From an uncultured Pelagibacteraceae bacterium (GTDB lineage Bacteria > Pseudomonadota > Alphaproteobacteria > Pelagibacterales > Pelagibacteraceae), in assembly GCA_902519445.1 (NCBI GenBank), contig CABYJR010000003.1, forward strand, positions 1-48,568: 48,568 bases of DNA, written 5' to 3'. Shown one piece after another: positions 8,906 through 18,742 of the stretch. Positions within the stretch are counted from its first letter, which is position 1. Each line of letters starts with the position of its first letter. The notes under the pieces were generated by a model, which saw nothing but the letters and a program-made list of their open reading frames with translations, made no database searches and was not told where the DNA came from. The translations under genes and the position numbers were made by a program.

Positions 8906-10794
8906 TTTATTATTTTATGTTTTTTTAAATCCCCTTTTATCTCATCGAGTATAGCAGGATCATCAATAGTTGCTGGCATTTTATAAGGTTCATTATCGGC
9001 AATTTTCCTGACCGTACCTCTTAATATTTTACCCGATCTTGTTTTAGGAAGTCTTTTTATAACTATGGCAGTTTTAAAAGCTGCAACGGGACCAATTTTT
9101 TGCCTGATCATTTGCACACATTCTTTTGAAATGTCTTCGTGTTTTTTAGTAACACCAGCTTTAAGTGTTAATAGTCCAATGGGTAATTGTCCTTTTAATT
9201 TATCTGCAATTCCTAAGACTGCACATTCTGCAACATCTTGATGTTCTGCTAAAACTTCTTCCATGGCACCCGTTGATAATCTGTGACCGGCAACATTAAT
9301 AATGTCATCTGTTCGTGACATAATCCAAACATAACCATCTTCATCAATATGTCCCGCATCATACGTTTGATAGTAGCCAGGGTAGTTTGACATATAAGTT
9401 TCTTTATATCTTTGATCAGCACCCCAAAGCGTTGGAAAAGTTCCTGGCGGAAGTGGAAGCTTAACAACTACATCGCCCATTTCATTAGGCTTTGCTTCTT
9501 TACCATCGCTCTTTAATACTTTTACATCATAACCTGGAACAGGTTTACATGCAGATCCATATTTTGTTTTTTCTAATCCTATTCCTGCGCAGTTCGCACT
9601 GATCGCCCAACTTGTTTCTGTTTGCCACCAATGATCAATAACAGGAACTTTTAACAAGCCTTCGGCCCATTTTAATGTATCTGGATCTGCTCTTTCTCCA
9701 GCAAGGAATAATGATTCGAAAGAAGATAAGTCATACTTTTTAAAAAAAGTTCCATTAGGATCTTCTTTTTTAATTGCACGAAATGCTGTAGGAGCTGTGA
9801 ATAATGATTTTACTTTGTGTTCAGAAATAATTCTCCAGAAGACTCCCGCATCAGGTGTTCCAACGGGTTTTCCTTCAAATAATACTGTCGTACATCCATG
9901 GAAGAGAGGAGCATAAACAATATAGGAATGTCCTACTATCCAACCAATATCACTAGCTGACCACCAAACATCATCTGGATTAATGTTATAAATATTTTTC
10001 ATGGTCCACTTTAAAGCTACAATGTGTCCACCAATGTCTCTGACAATTCCTTTAGGGACGCCTGTTGTTCCAGAAGTATAAAGAATGTAAGCGAAATCAT
10101 TAGCATTCATCTCAACACAATCTACTGGTTTTGTATCTTTTATAGCATCGTTCCAATCAATTTCATTTTTATCCAAAGAAATTTGAAAATTTTTTCTTTG
10201 GTAGATAATACATTTTTCAGGTTTGTGTTTTGCTAATTCGATTGCTTTTTTAAGAAGAGGTTTATATTCAATTGTCCTTCCTGGTTCATACCCACATGAT
10301 GCTGATAAAATAATTTTTGCTTTTGAATCATCTATTCTGCTTGCAAGTTCATTAGGAGCAAAGCCACCGAAAACTACAGAATGAACTGCCCCAATTCTTC
10401 CACAAGCAAGCATAGCTATGACGGCTTCTGGAATCATAGGCATATAAATTATAACCCTGTCTCCTTTTTTAATTCCCTGATTTATTAAAGCGCCTGCAAA
10501 AATTGAAACCTGATCTTTTAATTCGCTATAAGTTATTTTTTTTTGAAACTTTGTAATTGGGCTGTCATATATAATTGCAACTTTTTCACCTTTCCCATTA
10601 TCAACATGCAAATCTACTGCGTTATAACAAGTATTCGTGGTTCCATCTTGGAACCATTTGTAAAAAGGAGGTTTGTCTGAATTTAAAATTTTATTTGGTT
10701 TTTTGTACCAAAATATATTTTCAGCAACTTCTGACCAAAAACTCTGAGGATCCTTTATAGATCTTTGATAAATTTCTTGATATTTTGAAGCCAT
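8902..10794 (-). CDS. prpE: Propionyl-CoA synthetase-like AMP-forming acyl-CoA ligase
   Basis: 630 aa; ILYTSGTTGVPKGIVRD, WWSASDIGWIVGHSYIVYAPL, WWQTETSWAI, KTRSGKILRGTVRKIAD. Confidence 0.88.
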   Translation of the reverse strand: MASKYQEIYQRSIKDPQSFWSEVAENIFWYKKPNKILNSDKPPFYKWFQDGTTNTCYNAVDLHVDNGKGEKVAIIYDSPITKFQKKITYSELKDQVSIFAGALINQGIKKGDRVIIYMPMIPEAVIAMLACGRIGAVHSVVFGGFAPNELASRIDDSKAKIILSASCGYEPGRTIEYKPLLKKAIELAKHKPEKCIIYQRKNFQISLDKNEIDWNDAIKDTKPVDCVEMNANDFAYILYTSGTTGVPKGIVRDIGGHIVALKWTMKNIYNINPDDVWWSASDIGWIVGHSYIVYAPLFHGCTTVLFEGKPVGTPDAGVFWRIISEHKVKSLFTAPTAFRAIKKEDPNGTFFKKYDLSSFESLFLAGERADPDTLKWAEGLLKVPVIDHWWQTETSWAISANCAGIGLEKTKYGSACKPVPGYDVKVLKSDGKEAKPNEMGDVVVKLPLPPGTFPTLWGADQRYKETYMSNYPGYYQTYDAGHIDEDGYVWIMSRTDDIINVAGHRLSTGAMEEVLAEHQDVAECAVLGIADKLKGQLPIGLLTLKAGVTKKHEDISKECVQMIRQKIGPVAAFKTAIVIKRLPKTRSGKILRGTVRKIADNEPYKMPATIDDPAILDEIKGDLKKHKIIK

Positions 10795-10865
10795 AACTAA
10801 AGTTTATCGAACTATTTAAGCACATCATTTTATCTATTGCATTATTTTATTTAGCCTATATCTAG

Positions 10866-11198
<333 letters not shown>

Positions 11199-11206
11199 TT
11201 TAATAA

Positions 11207-12226
11207 ATGATAAAAACAGACGCATTAATAATTGGAGCTGGTCCGGTAGGGTTATTTGTGGTTCAACAATTAGGATTAATTGGACTTAAAGCGGAAGTGG
11301 TAGACAATCTTGATAAAATAGGAGGTCAGTGTATAGAACTTTATCCAGATAAACCAATTTACGATATTCCAGCATTACCAGAATGTACTGGAGAAAGTTT
11401 AACAGAAAGTTTATTAGAACAAATTAAACCTTTCAAAACTAATTTTCATTTAGGACAAAGAGTTGAGGAAATTTCAAAAGAAAAAAATAATTGGAAGATT
11501 GTTACGAGTAAAAAAAATATTTTCTCAGCACCAAATATTATCATTGCAGCTGGAGTAGGATCTTTTGAACCAAGAAAATTTCAAATTAAAGAAGCAGAAA
11601 AATTTGAAAACAATGGTATTTTTTACTCAATAAAAGATAAAACTCTTTTTAAAAATAAAAAAATTTGTATTTTTGGTGGAGGTGATTCAGCATTAGATTG
11701 GGCGATTGAATTATCAAAAATTGCTAATGTAACTCTAGTTCATCGTAGAAATGAATTTAGAGGTGCAGAACACAGTTCAGAAGTTGTAAAAAAATTAGAA
11801 AAGGAAGGTAAATTAAAAATAAAAACACCTTTTCAAATCAACTCTATTGAAGGTAACAATAAAATAAATTCAATTACTATTAAAAATGAAAAAGGAGAAA
11901 TAGAAAAGATTCCAACCGATTGTATTTTAGGTTTTTTTGGCTTGATAATGAAACTAGGTCCTATTGCAGAATGGGGATTAAATCTTGATAAAAAAACAAT
12001 TCCAGTTAACACAGAAAATTTTCAAACCAACAAAGAAGGAATATTTGCCATTGGGGATATCTGTTCTTATCCTGGAAAATTAAAATTAATTTTATGTGGT
12101 TTTCATGAAGGGGCTCTTGCTGCTAGAGCTTGTTTTAAATTAGCTAGACCTAATGAAAAGTATAGATTTGAATTTACGACAACATCTAAAAGCATGCAAG
12201 AAAGATTAGGTATAAAAAAAAAGTGA
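11207..12226 (+). CDS. Thioredoxin-reductase-like ferredoxin-NADP+ reductase
   Basis: 339 aa; IIGAGPVGLFVVQQLG, GGQCIELYPDKPIYDIPA, FGGGDSALDWAIEL, GDICSYPGKLKLI. Confidence 0.92.
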   Translation: MIKTDALIIGAGPVGLFVVQQLGLIGLKAEVVDNLDKIGGQCIELYPDKPIYDIPALPECTGESLTESLLEQIKPFKTNFHLGQRVEEISKEKNNWKIVTSKKNIFSAPNIIIAAGVGSFEPRKFQIKEAEKFENNGIFYSIKDKTLFKNKKICIFGGGDSALDWAIELSKIANVTLVHRRNEFRGAEHSSEVVKKLEKEGKLKIKTPFQINSIEGNNKINSITIKNEKGEIEKIPTDCILGFFGLIMKLGPIAEWGLNLDKKTIPVNTENFQTNKEGIFAIGDICSYPGKLKLILCGFHEGALAARACFKLARPNEKYRFEFTTTSKSMQERLGIKKK

Positions 12227-12849
12227 TCGAATTATTTTATTCGAATACTCCTAATGGAAGAAAAATATCCATTATGTTAGAAGAAATAAAATTTGATTAT
12301 AAAATAACAGAAATAAATCTTTCCAAAGGAGAACAATTTAATTCAACTTTTAGAAAAATAAGTCCTTTAAGCAAAATACCAGCAATAACAGATCATAAAA
12401 ATAAAATCAGCTTATTTCAGTCAGGCGCTATTTTAATTTATTTAGCTGAATTAAGTGGAAAATTTTATGATATTGATAATAAAAATGTTATAAACGAATG
12501 GCTAATGGCACAAATGGGTGACATTGGTCCAATGCTAGGACAACATCATCAGTTCCATCATTTCAACCCCGGTAAAAGTAAATTTGGTGAAGAAAGATAT
12601 TTTAATATTGCTAAAAAACTGTACAAAGATTTAGATGAACATTTATCAAAATCAGATTTTTTAGCAGGCAAAAAGTATACTATTGCTGATATAGCAACTT
12701 TTCCTTGGATAGCCCGACATAATTGGCATGATATTGGTTTAAAAAATTTTAAAAATCTAAGCAGATGGTATGAAATAATTTCCAAAAGAGAAGCTGTAAT
12801 AAAAGGTTACGATTGTTTAAAAAAGGGAGAAGGTATACCGAAGATTTAG
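12223..12849 (+). CDS. Glutathione S-transferase family protein (GTG start)
   Basis: 208 aa; thioredoxin-like N-terminus (YSNTPNGRKISIMLEE), KIPAITD, C-terminal FLAGKKYTIADIATFPW. Confidence 0.92.
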   Translation: MIELFYSNTPNGRKISIMLEEIKFDYKITEINLSKGEQFNSTFRKISPLSKIPAITDHKNKISLFQSGAILIYLAELSGKFYDIDNKNVINEWLMAQMGDIGPMLGQHHQFHHFNPGKSKFGEERYFNIAKKLYKDLDEHLSKSDFLAGKKYTIADIATFPWIARHNWHDIGLKNFKNLSRWYEIISKREAVIKGYDCLKKGEGIPKI

Positions 12850-12850
12850 T

Positions 12851-13258
12851 TTATAAATCTGCAAAAATTTTCTCATTTTTTTCGTGTTTTTCTTGAGCTT
12901 CAATTGATAAAGTGGCTATTGGTCTTGCAATTAATCTCTTTAACCCAATAGGTTCGCCAGTTTCTTCGCAATAACCATAAGCATTGTCATCAATTCTTTT
13001 TATAGCTTTATTGATTTTTGAGAGAAGTTTTATTTGTCTATTTAATGTGCGCATTTCAACAGTTTTTTCCGTTTGTGAAGAGGCTTGATCTATAATATCA
13101 GGAGATGAAATTTCTCCATCAATTTCATTTAAATATAAACCTTTAGTATTGGATTCCATTATTTCATTTTTCCAATCGATTAGCTTTTTCCTAAAGAATT
13201 TTTTGTGTTTTTCACACATATATTTTTCTTTATCATTTGGGATATATTTTTTAACCAT
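12851..13258 (-). CDS. dksA: DksA/TraR family RNA polymerase-binding protein
   Basis: 135 aa; QIKLLSKINKAIKRIDDNAYGYCEETGEPIGLKRLIARPIATLSIEAQEKHE. Confidence 0.93.
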   Translation of the reverse strand: MVKKYIPNDKEKYMCEKHKKFFRKKLIDWKNEIMESNTKGLYLNEIDGEISSPDIIDQASSQTEKTVEMRTLNRQIKLLSKINKAIKRIDDNAYGYCEETGEPIGLKRLIARPIATLSIEAQEKHEKNEKIFADL

Positions 13259-13347
13259 AAACTATAAGATCTAAATTATTTAAGGTTGGTGAGTATATTA
13301 ACGTTTTTACGTGTGTCAAGAGCCATAAACTTGTATAAATTTGGGCT

Positions 13348-14727
13348 ATGAAATTTAGAAAAACTGATATTAACAAAGGTTTAATATTTTTTTTATTTGC
13401 TCATCTAATTATATGGACTTTAGTTCCAACAATCTCAAATACCAATTTACCACTAGATACCATAGAGGCTTTAGCATGGGGAACCAATTTAGATTGGGGT
13501 TATAGCAAACATCCCCCAGTAAGCGCTTGGTTTGCGAAAGGAATATTTAAAATATTTGGAAATCAGGATTGGGCTTATTATTTTCTCAGCCAGCTTTGTG
13601 TTGTAACAGCTTTTTTTGTTGTTTTTAAATTTTCTGAAGATTTTTTTAAAAATAAAATATTTAGTTTAATTTCAGTGCTATTATTAGAAGCTATTTATTT
13701 TCATAATTTTACTACACCTGAGTTTAATGTTTATGTTGCCCAGTTACCTTTTAGAGCGCTAGCAGTTTATTTTTGCTGGAGAGGTTTTAAGTATAACGAT
13801 AATTTAAATTGGATATTATTTGGCATATCTGCGGCGTTTGGATTTTTATCCCATTATTTATTTATTTATCTTCTTGTCGCTATGGATGTATTTTTTCTTT
13901 ACATGATTTTTAAAAAGAAAATTAATTTTAAATGTTTAATTTCTATAGTTCCATTTTTTTTACTTTTGTTGCCTCATATAATTTGGCTTATAGACAATAA
14001 CTATACTACGATTACTTATGCTTTTCACAGAACTGGTGTAGATGATCAAAACTTTTTAAATCATTTAACTTATCCATTTATTTTTTTAGGAAAACAAATT
14101 GGAATACTCATACCCTTTTTTTTAATTTTTATATTTTTAATTTCAAAATTCAAAATAAAGATCCATTTTAAAGATAAAAAGTTATTATTTTTAATAATCA
14201 TTAATATTGTTCCAATCATTTTGATTTTTGCAACTTCTATGTTGATGGGTGCAAAAATCAGAACAATGTGGATGTCTTCCTTTTATTTATTCATGGGAGT
14301 TTTATTTTTATATATTTTTCAAAAAAAAATTATCTTTAAAAAAATAAAATATTTTCTTTCAATACTTTTATTTTTATTTATCTTGTCCCCCGGAATCTAC
14401 TTGTATGTTTCTATTTCAGAAAGCAATAAGAGAACAGATTATCCTGGAAGAGAAATTTCAATAATAGTACAAGAAAAATGGGATAATAATTTTAAAGATG
14501 AAATTAAATCTGTCATAGGTCATCAATGGAGTGCTGGAAATTTATCTTATCATTTAAAATCAAATCCTAAATGGTATTCACATTCAAATGCTTTTGTTGA
14601 GAGAACATTTGATGATTTTATTGAGACAATAGGAAAAGATGGTTTTATAATTGTTAATGGCGAATGTGTATCGGGTGTATTATTTAAAATAAAAAATAAT
14701 AATATCTGTATGAATGGTAAAAAATGA
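13348..14727 (+). CDS. Glycosyltransferase family 39/ArnT-like polytopic membrane protein
   Basis: 459 aa; many TM helices; LPLDTIEALAWGTNLDWGYSKHPPVSAWFA motif typical of GT39/PMT-like enzymes. Confidence 0.85.
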   Translation: MKFRKTDINKGLIFFLFAHLIIWTLVPTISNTNLPLDTIEALAWGTNLDWGYSKHPPVSAWFAKGIFKIFGNQDWAYYFLSQLCVVTAFFVVFKFSEDFFKNKIFSLISVLLLEAIYFHNFTTPEFNVYVAQLPFRALAVYFCWRGFKYNDNLNWILFGISAAFGFLSHYLFIYLLVAMDVFFLYMIFKKKINFKCLISIVPFFLLLLPHIIWLIDNNYTTITYAFHRTGVDDQNFLNHLTYPFIFLGKQIGILIPFFLIFIFLISKFKIKIHFKDKKLLFLIIINIVPIILIFATSMLMGAKIRTMWMSSFYLFMGVLFLYIFQKKIIFKKIKYFLSILLFLFILSPGIYLYVSISESNKRTDYPGREISIIVQEKWDNNFKDEIKSVIGHQWSAGNLSYHLKSNPKWYSHSNAFVERTFDDFIETIGKDGFIIVNGECVSGVLFKIKNNNICMNGKK

Positions 14728-15608
14728 ATAAATTTATAATTTTAATTCCTTTATTTAATGACTGGAAATCTGTTTCAAGATTATTAGACGAAATAGATTT
14801 AAAAGTGAATGCCTGGAAAGCTGAGGTTTCTGTTTTAATAGTAAATGATGCCTCAACAGAAAAAAGATCTGGGCTTCAGTTTAATTTCAAGAAAATAAAA
14901 TTTGTTAAAATTTTAAATATGAAAAAAAATACAGTTCACCAAAGGTGTATTGCTGCTGGATTAAAATATATTTGTAAAAATGAAGATTTTGATAGAGTTA
15001 TTGTCATGGATGCAGACGGAGAAGACAGACCGGAGGAGCTAAATGATTTTTTTAAAAAAGCTGAAGAAAACCCCAATATGACTATAACTGGTAATAGATT
15101 TAAAAGATCCGAGACTTTAATTTTTAAGATTTTGTATGAAGTTCATAAGGTTTTGACCCTTATATTTACCGGAAAGTTAATAAAATTTGGTAACTTTTCC
15201 TGTTTACCAAAAACGCATGTGGAGCAGTTAATTCAAAAGCCATATTTATGGAATTCTTATTCCAGCTCAGTTGTAAGAACAATTAATGATAGAACATTTA
15301 TATCTTCAATTAGAGGATCAAGATATGTGCTACCTTCAAAGATGAATTTTTGGGGTCTTATTTTTCATTCATTATCTATAATTTCTGTATTCAGAAATTT
15401 AGTTATTATCCGATCAATTTTACTTTTTTTAATTTATTTATTTTTAATTTATGGAAATATTTCTTTTTTAACAATGTTTCCAATATTTTGTTTATTAGTA
15501 TTTGTCCTTCTTATTTTAAAAATATCTAACCGTTCAAATATGGAAGAATTCAATCAATCTTTAGAAAATATTGGGACCATTGATATTCTAGATTCTAACA
15601 GTAGGTAA
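14724..15608 (+). CDS. Glycosyltransferase family 2
   Basis: 294 aa; IILIPLFNDWKSVSRLLDEI, VLIVNDAST, VIVMDADGEDRPEEL; 4-bp overlap with upstream GT39. Confidence 0.87.
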   Translation: MNKFIILIPLFNDWKSVSRLLDEIDLKVNAWKAEVSVLIVNDASTEKRSGLQFNFKKIKFVKILNMKKNTVHQRCIAAGLKYICKNEDFDRVIVMDADGEDRPEELNDFFKKAEENPNMTITGNRFKRSETLIFKILYEVHKVLTLIFTGKLIKFGNFSCLPKTHVEQLIQKPYLWNSYSSSVVRTINDRTFISSIRGSRYVLPSKMNFWGLIFHSLSIISVFRNLVIIRSILLFLIYLFLIYGNISFLTMFPIFCLLVFVLLILKISNRSNMEEFNQSLENIGTIDILDSNSR

Positions 15609-16865
15609 TAATCTAAAGGAAGCTGTATCAATTTTAGAATAGTGTTGTTTTTTGCCAGACCATATTTTTTTTAAACCAGCTTGAGCAATGCTTAAAGAAT
15701 TACGCCCATATCTGGCATTAGCATAATCAATTGCTTTCATGAGTTTTTCTCTCTTTATTTCATTTCTAATTTTTGAAAATAGATTTTTATCATAGGAATT
15801 TACATCTTCTAGACCCGATAAGATTATACCAGCTTTTTGATATTTGTATCCTTTTCTATAAATATTTTTCAAAATAAATAAAGCTTGTTTTATTAATTCA
15901 ATGCTGTCATTCGTTTTTATTGCCAAGTCAATACTTTTACTATTTGCATAATAATTTTTTTTATCTACAAAAGGACTTGTTCTTATAAAAACAGTTATTT
16001 TTTTAACCGTTTGTTTGTCTAATCTTATTTTTTCAGCAGCATTTAGACTGTGTGCTGTTATGGCTTCGCTAAGTTCTTCCAATTTTGTAACTTTTTTTCC
16101 AAATGATCGTGATACACAACAATTTTTTCTTTTCTCTTCATGTGGCTCTAAAGATATACACGGAAATCCTCTTAACTCCATTGCAGTACGTGATCCAAAA
16201 ACATTTGTATTTTTTTTTATCCAACTATTGTGAATTTTTTTAAGATCATAAGCTGTATTTATTCCATTTTTAATATAAAATTTTGTTAATTGACGTCCTA
16301 CACCCCAAACATTATTTATTTCAATTTCTAAAAGAAAGTTATCTACTTGTTTTGAATTTATAAAATCAATGACTCCTGATTTTTCTTTTTTTGCAATATA
16401 ATTAGCTGCTTTACTTAAAGTTTTTGTCGTTGCAATTCCTATACTAGTAGGTATGCCAGTCCACTTTAAAATAGTTTTTCTTATTTTATAAGCATGTTCT
16501 AATAAGTTTTCATTTTTTATGGAAGATAAATCTAAAAAAGCTTCATCAATGGAATAAACTTCCATTTGTGGAGAAAACTGTTTTAAAGTTTTCATGACTC
16601 TTCTAGATATATCTCCATATAATGCAAAATTTGTAGAAAAAATTTTTACATCATTTTTTTTTACTATTTTCGCTACTTTAAAATATGGTTCTCCCATTTT
16701 TATTCCCAAATTCTTAGCTTCTGCAGATCTAGATATTACACAACCGTCATTGTTTGATAGAACAACAACTGGTTTTTTAAGTATTGATGGATTAAATAAT
16801 CTTTCACAAGAAACATAAAATGAATTGCAATCAACTAGAGCAAATTTTTTTTTACTATAAAGCAT
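15588..16865 (-). CDS. umuC: DNA polymerase V catalytic subunit UmuC (Y-family)
   Basis: 425 aa; FALVDCNSFYVSCERLFNPSLxxKPVVVLSNNDGCVISRSAEAK, YSIDEAFLDLS; downstream of umuD. Confidence 0.95.
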   Translation of the reverse strand: MLYSKKKFALVDCNSFYVSCERLFNPSILKKPVVVLSNNDGCVISRSAEAKNLGIKMGEPYFKVAKIVKKNDVKIFSTNFALYGDISRRVMKTLKQFSPQMEVYSIDEAFLDLSSIKNENLLEHAYKIRKTILKWTGIPTSIGIATTKTLSKAANYIAKKEKSGVIDFINSKQVDNFLLEIEINNVWGVGRQLTKFYIKNGINTAYDLKKIHNSWIKKNTNVFGSRTAMELRGFPCISLEPHEEKRKNCCVSRSFGKKVTKLEELSEAITAHSLNAAEKIRLDKQTVKKITVFIRTSPFVDKKNYYANSKSIDLAIKTNDSIELIKQALFILKNIYRKGYKYQKAGIILSGLEDVNSYDKNLFSKIRNEIKREKLMKAIDYANARYGRNSLSIAQAGLKKIWSGKKQHYSKIDTASFRLLPTVRI

Positions 16866-17247
16866 GGATTGCGTAAGTTACTACACCCCAAATGGAAATT
16901 TCAGAATTTTCAGTTAAATTAATTTTATCCTCAGATTTTTTTGATCCTGAAGTTAAAAAAGTTTCATTTTTTTCTCTTAAGAAGCTTTTTACAACTAGTT
17001 CTTCATTAATATTTACAATTACGGTAGAAAAATTTTTTGGATTAAGACTTCTATCTACTACTAAAAGATCCCCATCATGGATTCCAACACTGTCCATAGA
17101 TTTTCCCTGTACTCTAATAAGAAATGTTGAAGGTATGTTTTTTATTAAGTGACCATTAAGATCAATGTCATCTTCTACATAGTCTGTTGCTGGAGAAGGA
17201 AAACCTGCGCCAACTTTATTTAAATGGAAAGGTAAAAGTGCTTTCAT
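16855..17247 (-). CDS. umuD: UmuD-like S24 peptidase / translesion polymerase subunit
   Basis: FPSPATDYVEDDIDLNGHLIKNIPSTFLIRVQGKSMDSVGIHDGDLLVVDRSL. The track starts this ORF at 17295, but ATG at 17247 (MKALLPFHLNK) is preferred because the SOS box lies between the two ATGs. Confidence 0.93.
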   Translation of the reverse strand: MKALLPFHLNKVGAGFPSPATDYVEDDIDLNGHLIKNIPSTFLIRVQGKSMDSVGIHDGDLLVVDRSLNPKNFSTVIVNINEELVVKSFLREKNETFLTSGSKKSEDKINLTENSEISIWGVVTYAIHAL

Positions 17248-17250
17248 AAT

Positions 17251-17265
17251 GTTCTCTTTTTGTTC
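17251..17265 (-). promoter_or_regulatory. SOS (LexA) box in front of umuDC, perfect GAAC-N7-GAAC
   Basis: Plus strand GTTCTCTTTTTGTTC = GTTC-N7-GTTC, the known alphaproteobacterial LexA consensus; just upstream of the umuD start, next to a TATATT -10-like hexamer. Confidence 0.85.
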
Positions 17266-17446
17266 TAATATATAAAAGAATATGAAATATAGCAACCTGT
17301 GGAAAACGCCCCAATAAGTTGTATTTTGAGTCCAAAAAAGAATCTTAAGTGAATCAAAACATGAACATCAAAACCAGAGCTTGTTATGATGTGGATAACT
17401 ATTACTACAATATGAAAATCATGCTAAAAAATTTAAATTAAAAGAA

Positions 17447-17818
17447 ATGAAAAAACTAACCTGTCACTGTGGTGAAGTAGAGGCCGAAGTAAAATTGCCA
17501 GAAAATGGATTTGAAACACTTGCTAGATGTAATTGTTCAATTTGTAAAAGAAAGGGTTATGTTATGACGCCAGTTAATCCAGAAAATTTTAAACTTGTTA
17601 AGGGACAAGAACGTTTAACTCTTTATCAATATCATACAAAAGTAGCTGAACATTATTTTTGTTCAAAGTGTGGAATTTATACTCATACAAATCCAAGAAG
17701 CAATCATGATAAAGTTTACATGATAAACGTTGGCTGTATCGAAGGAGTAAATCCATTTGATTTTAAAAATGTTATAATTAAAGATGGCGCCAATCATCCT
17801 CTTGATAAAAAGAAATGA
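17447..17818 (+). CDS. GFA/CENP-V family zinc-binding protein
   Basis: 123 aa; CHCGEVEAEV, CNCSICKRKGYV, HYFCSKCGIYTH. Confidence 0.92.
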   Translation: MKKLTCHCGEVEAEVKLPENGFETLARCNCSICKRKGYVMTPVNPENFKLVKGQERLTLYQYHTKVAEHYFCSKCGIYTHTNPRSNHDKVYMINVGCIEGVNPFDFKNVIIKDGANHPLDKKK

Positions 17819-18738
17819 AAGAAAAAGAGGATTGTTTCTTAAAAGTAAAAAGGGATTATTTAAGGTTTTTAAATAAGGAAAAGATCTTTGGTAAATCTAA
17901 AGTAGCGAAGATAGAAAGTTTAAAAAAAATTTATATACCCATGTCATTTTGGATAGAAAAGAAATACAGAGAAAAAGGTAAAACATTATTTTTAGGCCTT
18001 TCAGGAGGACAAGGATCTGGCAAAACTACAGTTACAGGAATTTTAAAAATTATCTTAAAAAAATTTTTCAAAAGAGAAATACAAGTTAGTTCTATTGATG
18101 ATTTTTATAAAACTTTAAAAGATCGCAATCAGATGTCATACAAAATTCATAATCTTTTTAAAACAAGAGGAGTACCAGGAACTCATGATATTAATTTACT
18201 TAAAAAATTTTTATATAATTTAAAAAAAATAGATTTAAAAAAATTCAAATCTCCAAAATTTGATAAATCTATCGATGATCGTTTTAAAAAAAAATATTGG
18301 AATAATATAAAAAGAAAACCCGAAATTGTAATATTAGAAGGTTGGTGCATTGGAGCCAAACCCCAATCAAATACTTTAATAAAAAAACCAATAAATATTC
18401 TTGAAAAGCAAGAAGATAAAAATCTTATATGGAGAAAATATGTGAATGAAAAGCTCAAAAGAGAATATAAAAGCCTTTTTGCAAAAATAGATCATTTTAT
18501 TTTTATAAAAATTCCTAATTTTAAGATGGTATTTAAATGGAGACTTCTTCAAGAAAAAAAGTTAAGAAAGAAATCTAATTCAAATAAAAAGATAATGAAT
18601 TATAAAGAAATAAAACGTTTTATTATGTTTTACCAAAGAATTACTTTGCAAATGATTAAAGATTTAAGTAAATCTGCATCAGTGGTAATGTTCATGAGAA
18701 AAAATCATGAAATTAAAAAAATTATATTTAGGGCATAA
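17815..18738 (+). CDS. P-loop kinase of the D-glycerate 3-kinase (YggC/plant-type) family
   Basis: 307 aa; LGLSGGQGSGKTTVTGIL, SIDDFYKT, TRGVPGTHDINLL, ILEGWCIGA. Confidence 0.82.
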   Translation: MKEKEDCFLKVKRDYLRFLNKEKIFGKSKVAKIESLKKIYIPMSFWIEKKYREKGKTLFLGLSGGQGSGKTTVTGILKIILKKFFKREIQVSSIDDFYKTLKDRNQMSYKIHNLFKTRGVPGTHDINLLKKFLYNLKKIDLKKFKSPKFDKSIDDRFKKKYWNNIKRKPEIVILEGWCIGAKPQSNTLIKKPINILEKQEDKNLIWRKYVNEKLKREYKSLFAKIDHFIFIKIPNFKMVFKWRLLQEKKLRKKSNSNKKIMNYKEIKRFIMFYQRITLQMIKDLSKSASVVMFMRKNHEIKKIIFRA

Positions 18739-18742
18739 ATAA

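Noticed and set aside
17299-17398. DnaA-box-like sites TTTTCCACA and TTATCCACA (plus one at 34344-34352) as a possible oriC
   Set aside because: Only isolated 9-mers; perfect TTATCCACA is expected by chance at roughly this frequency in an AT-rich window; no box cluster, no dnaA or gidA neighbourhood.
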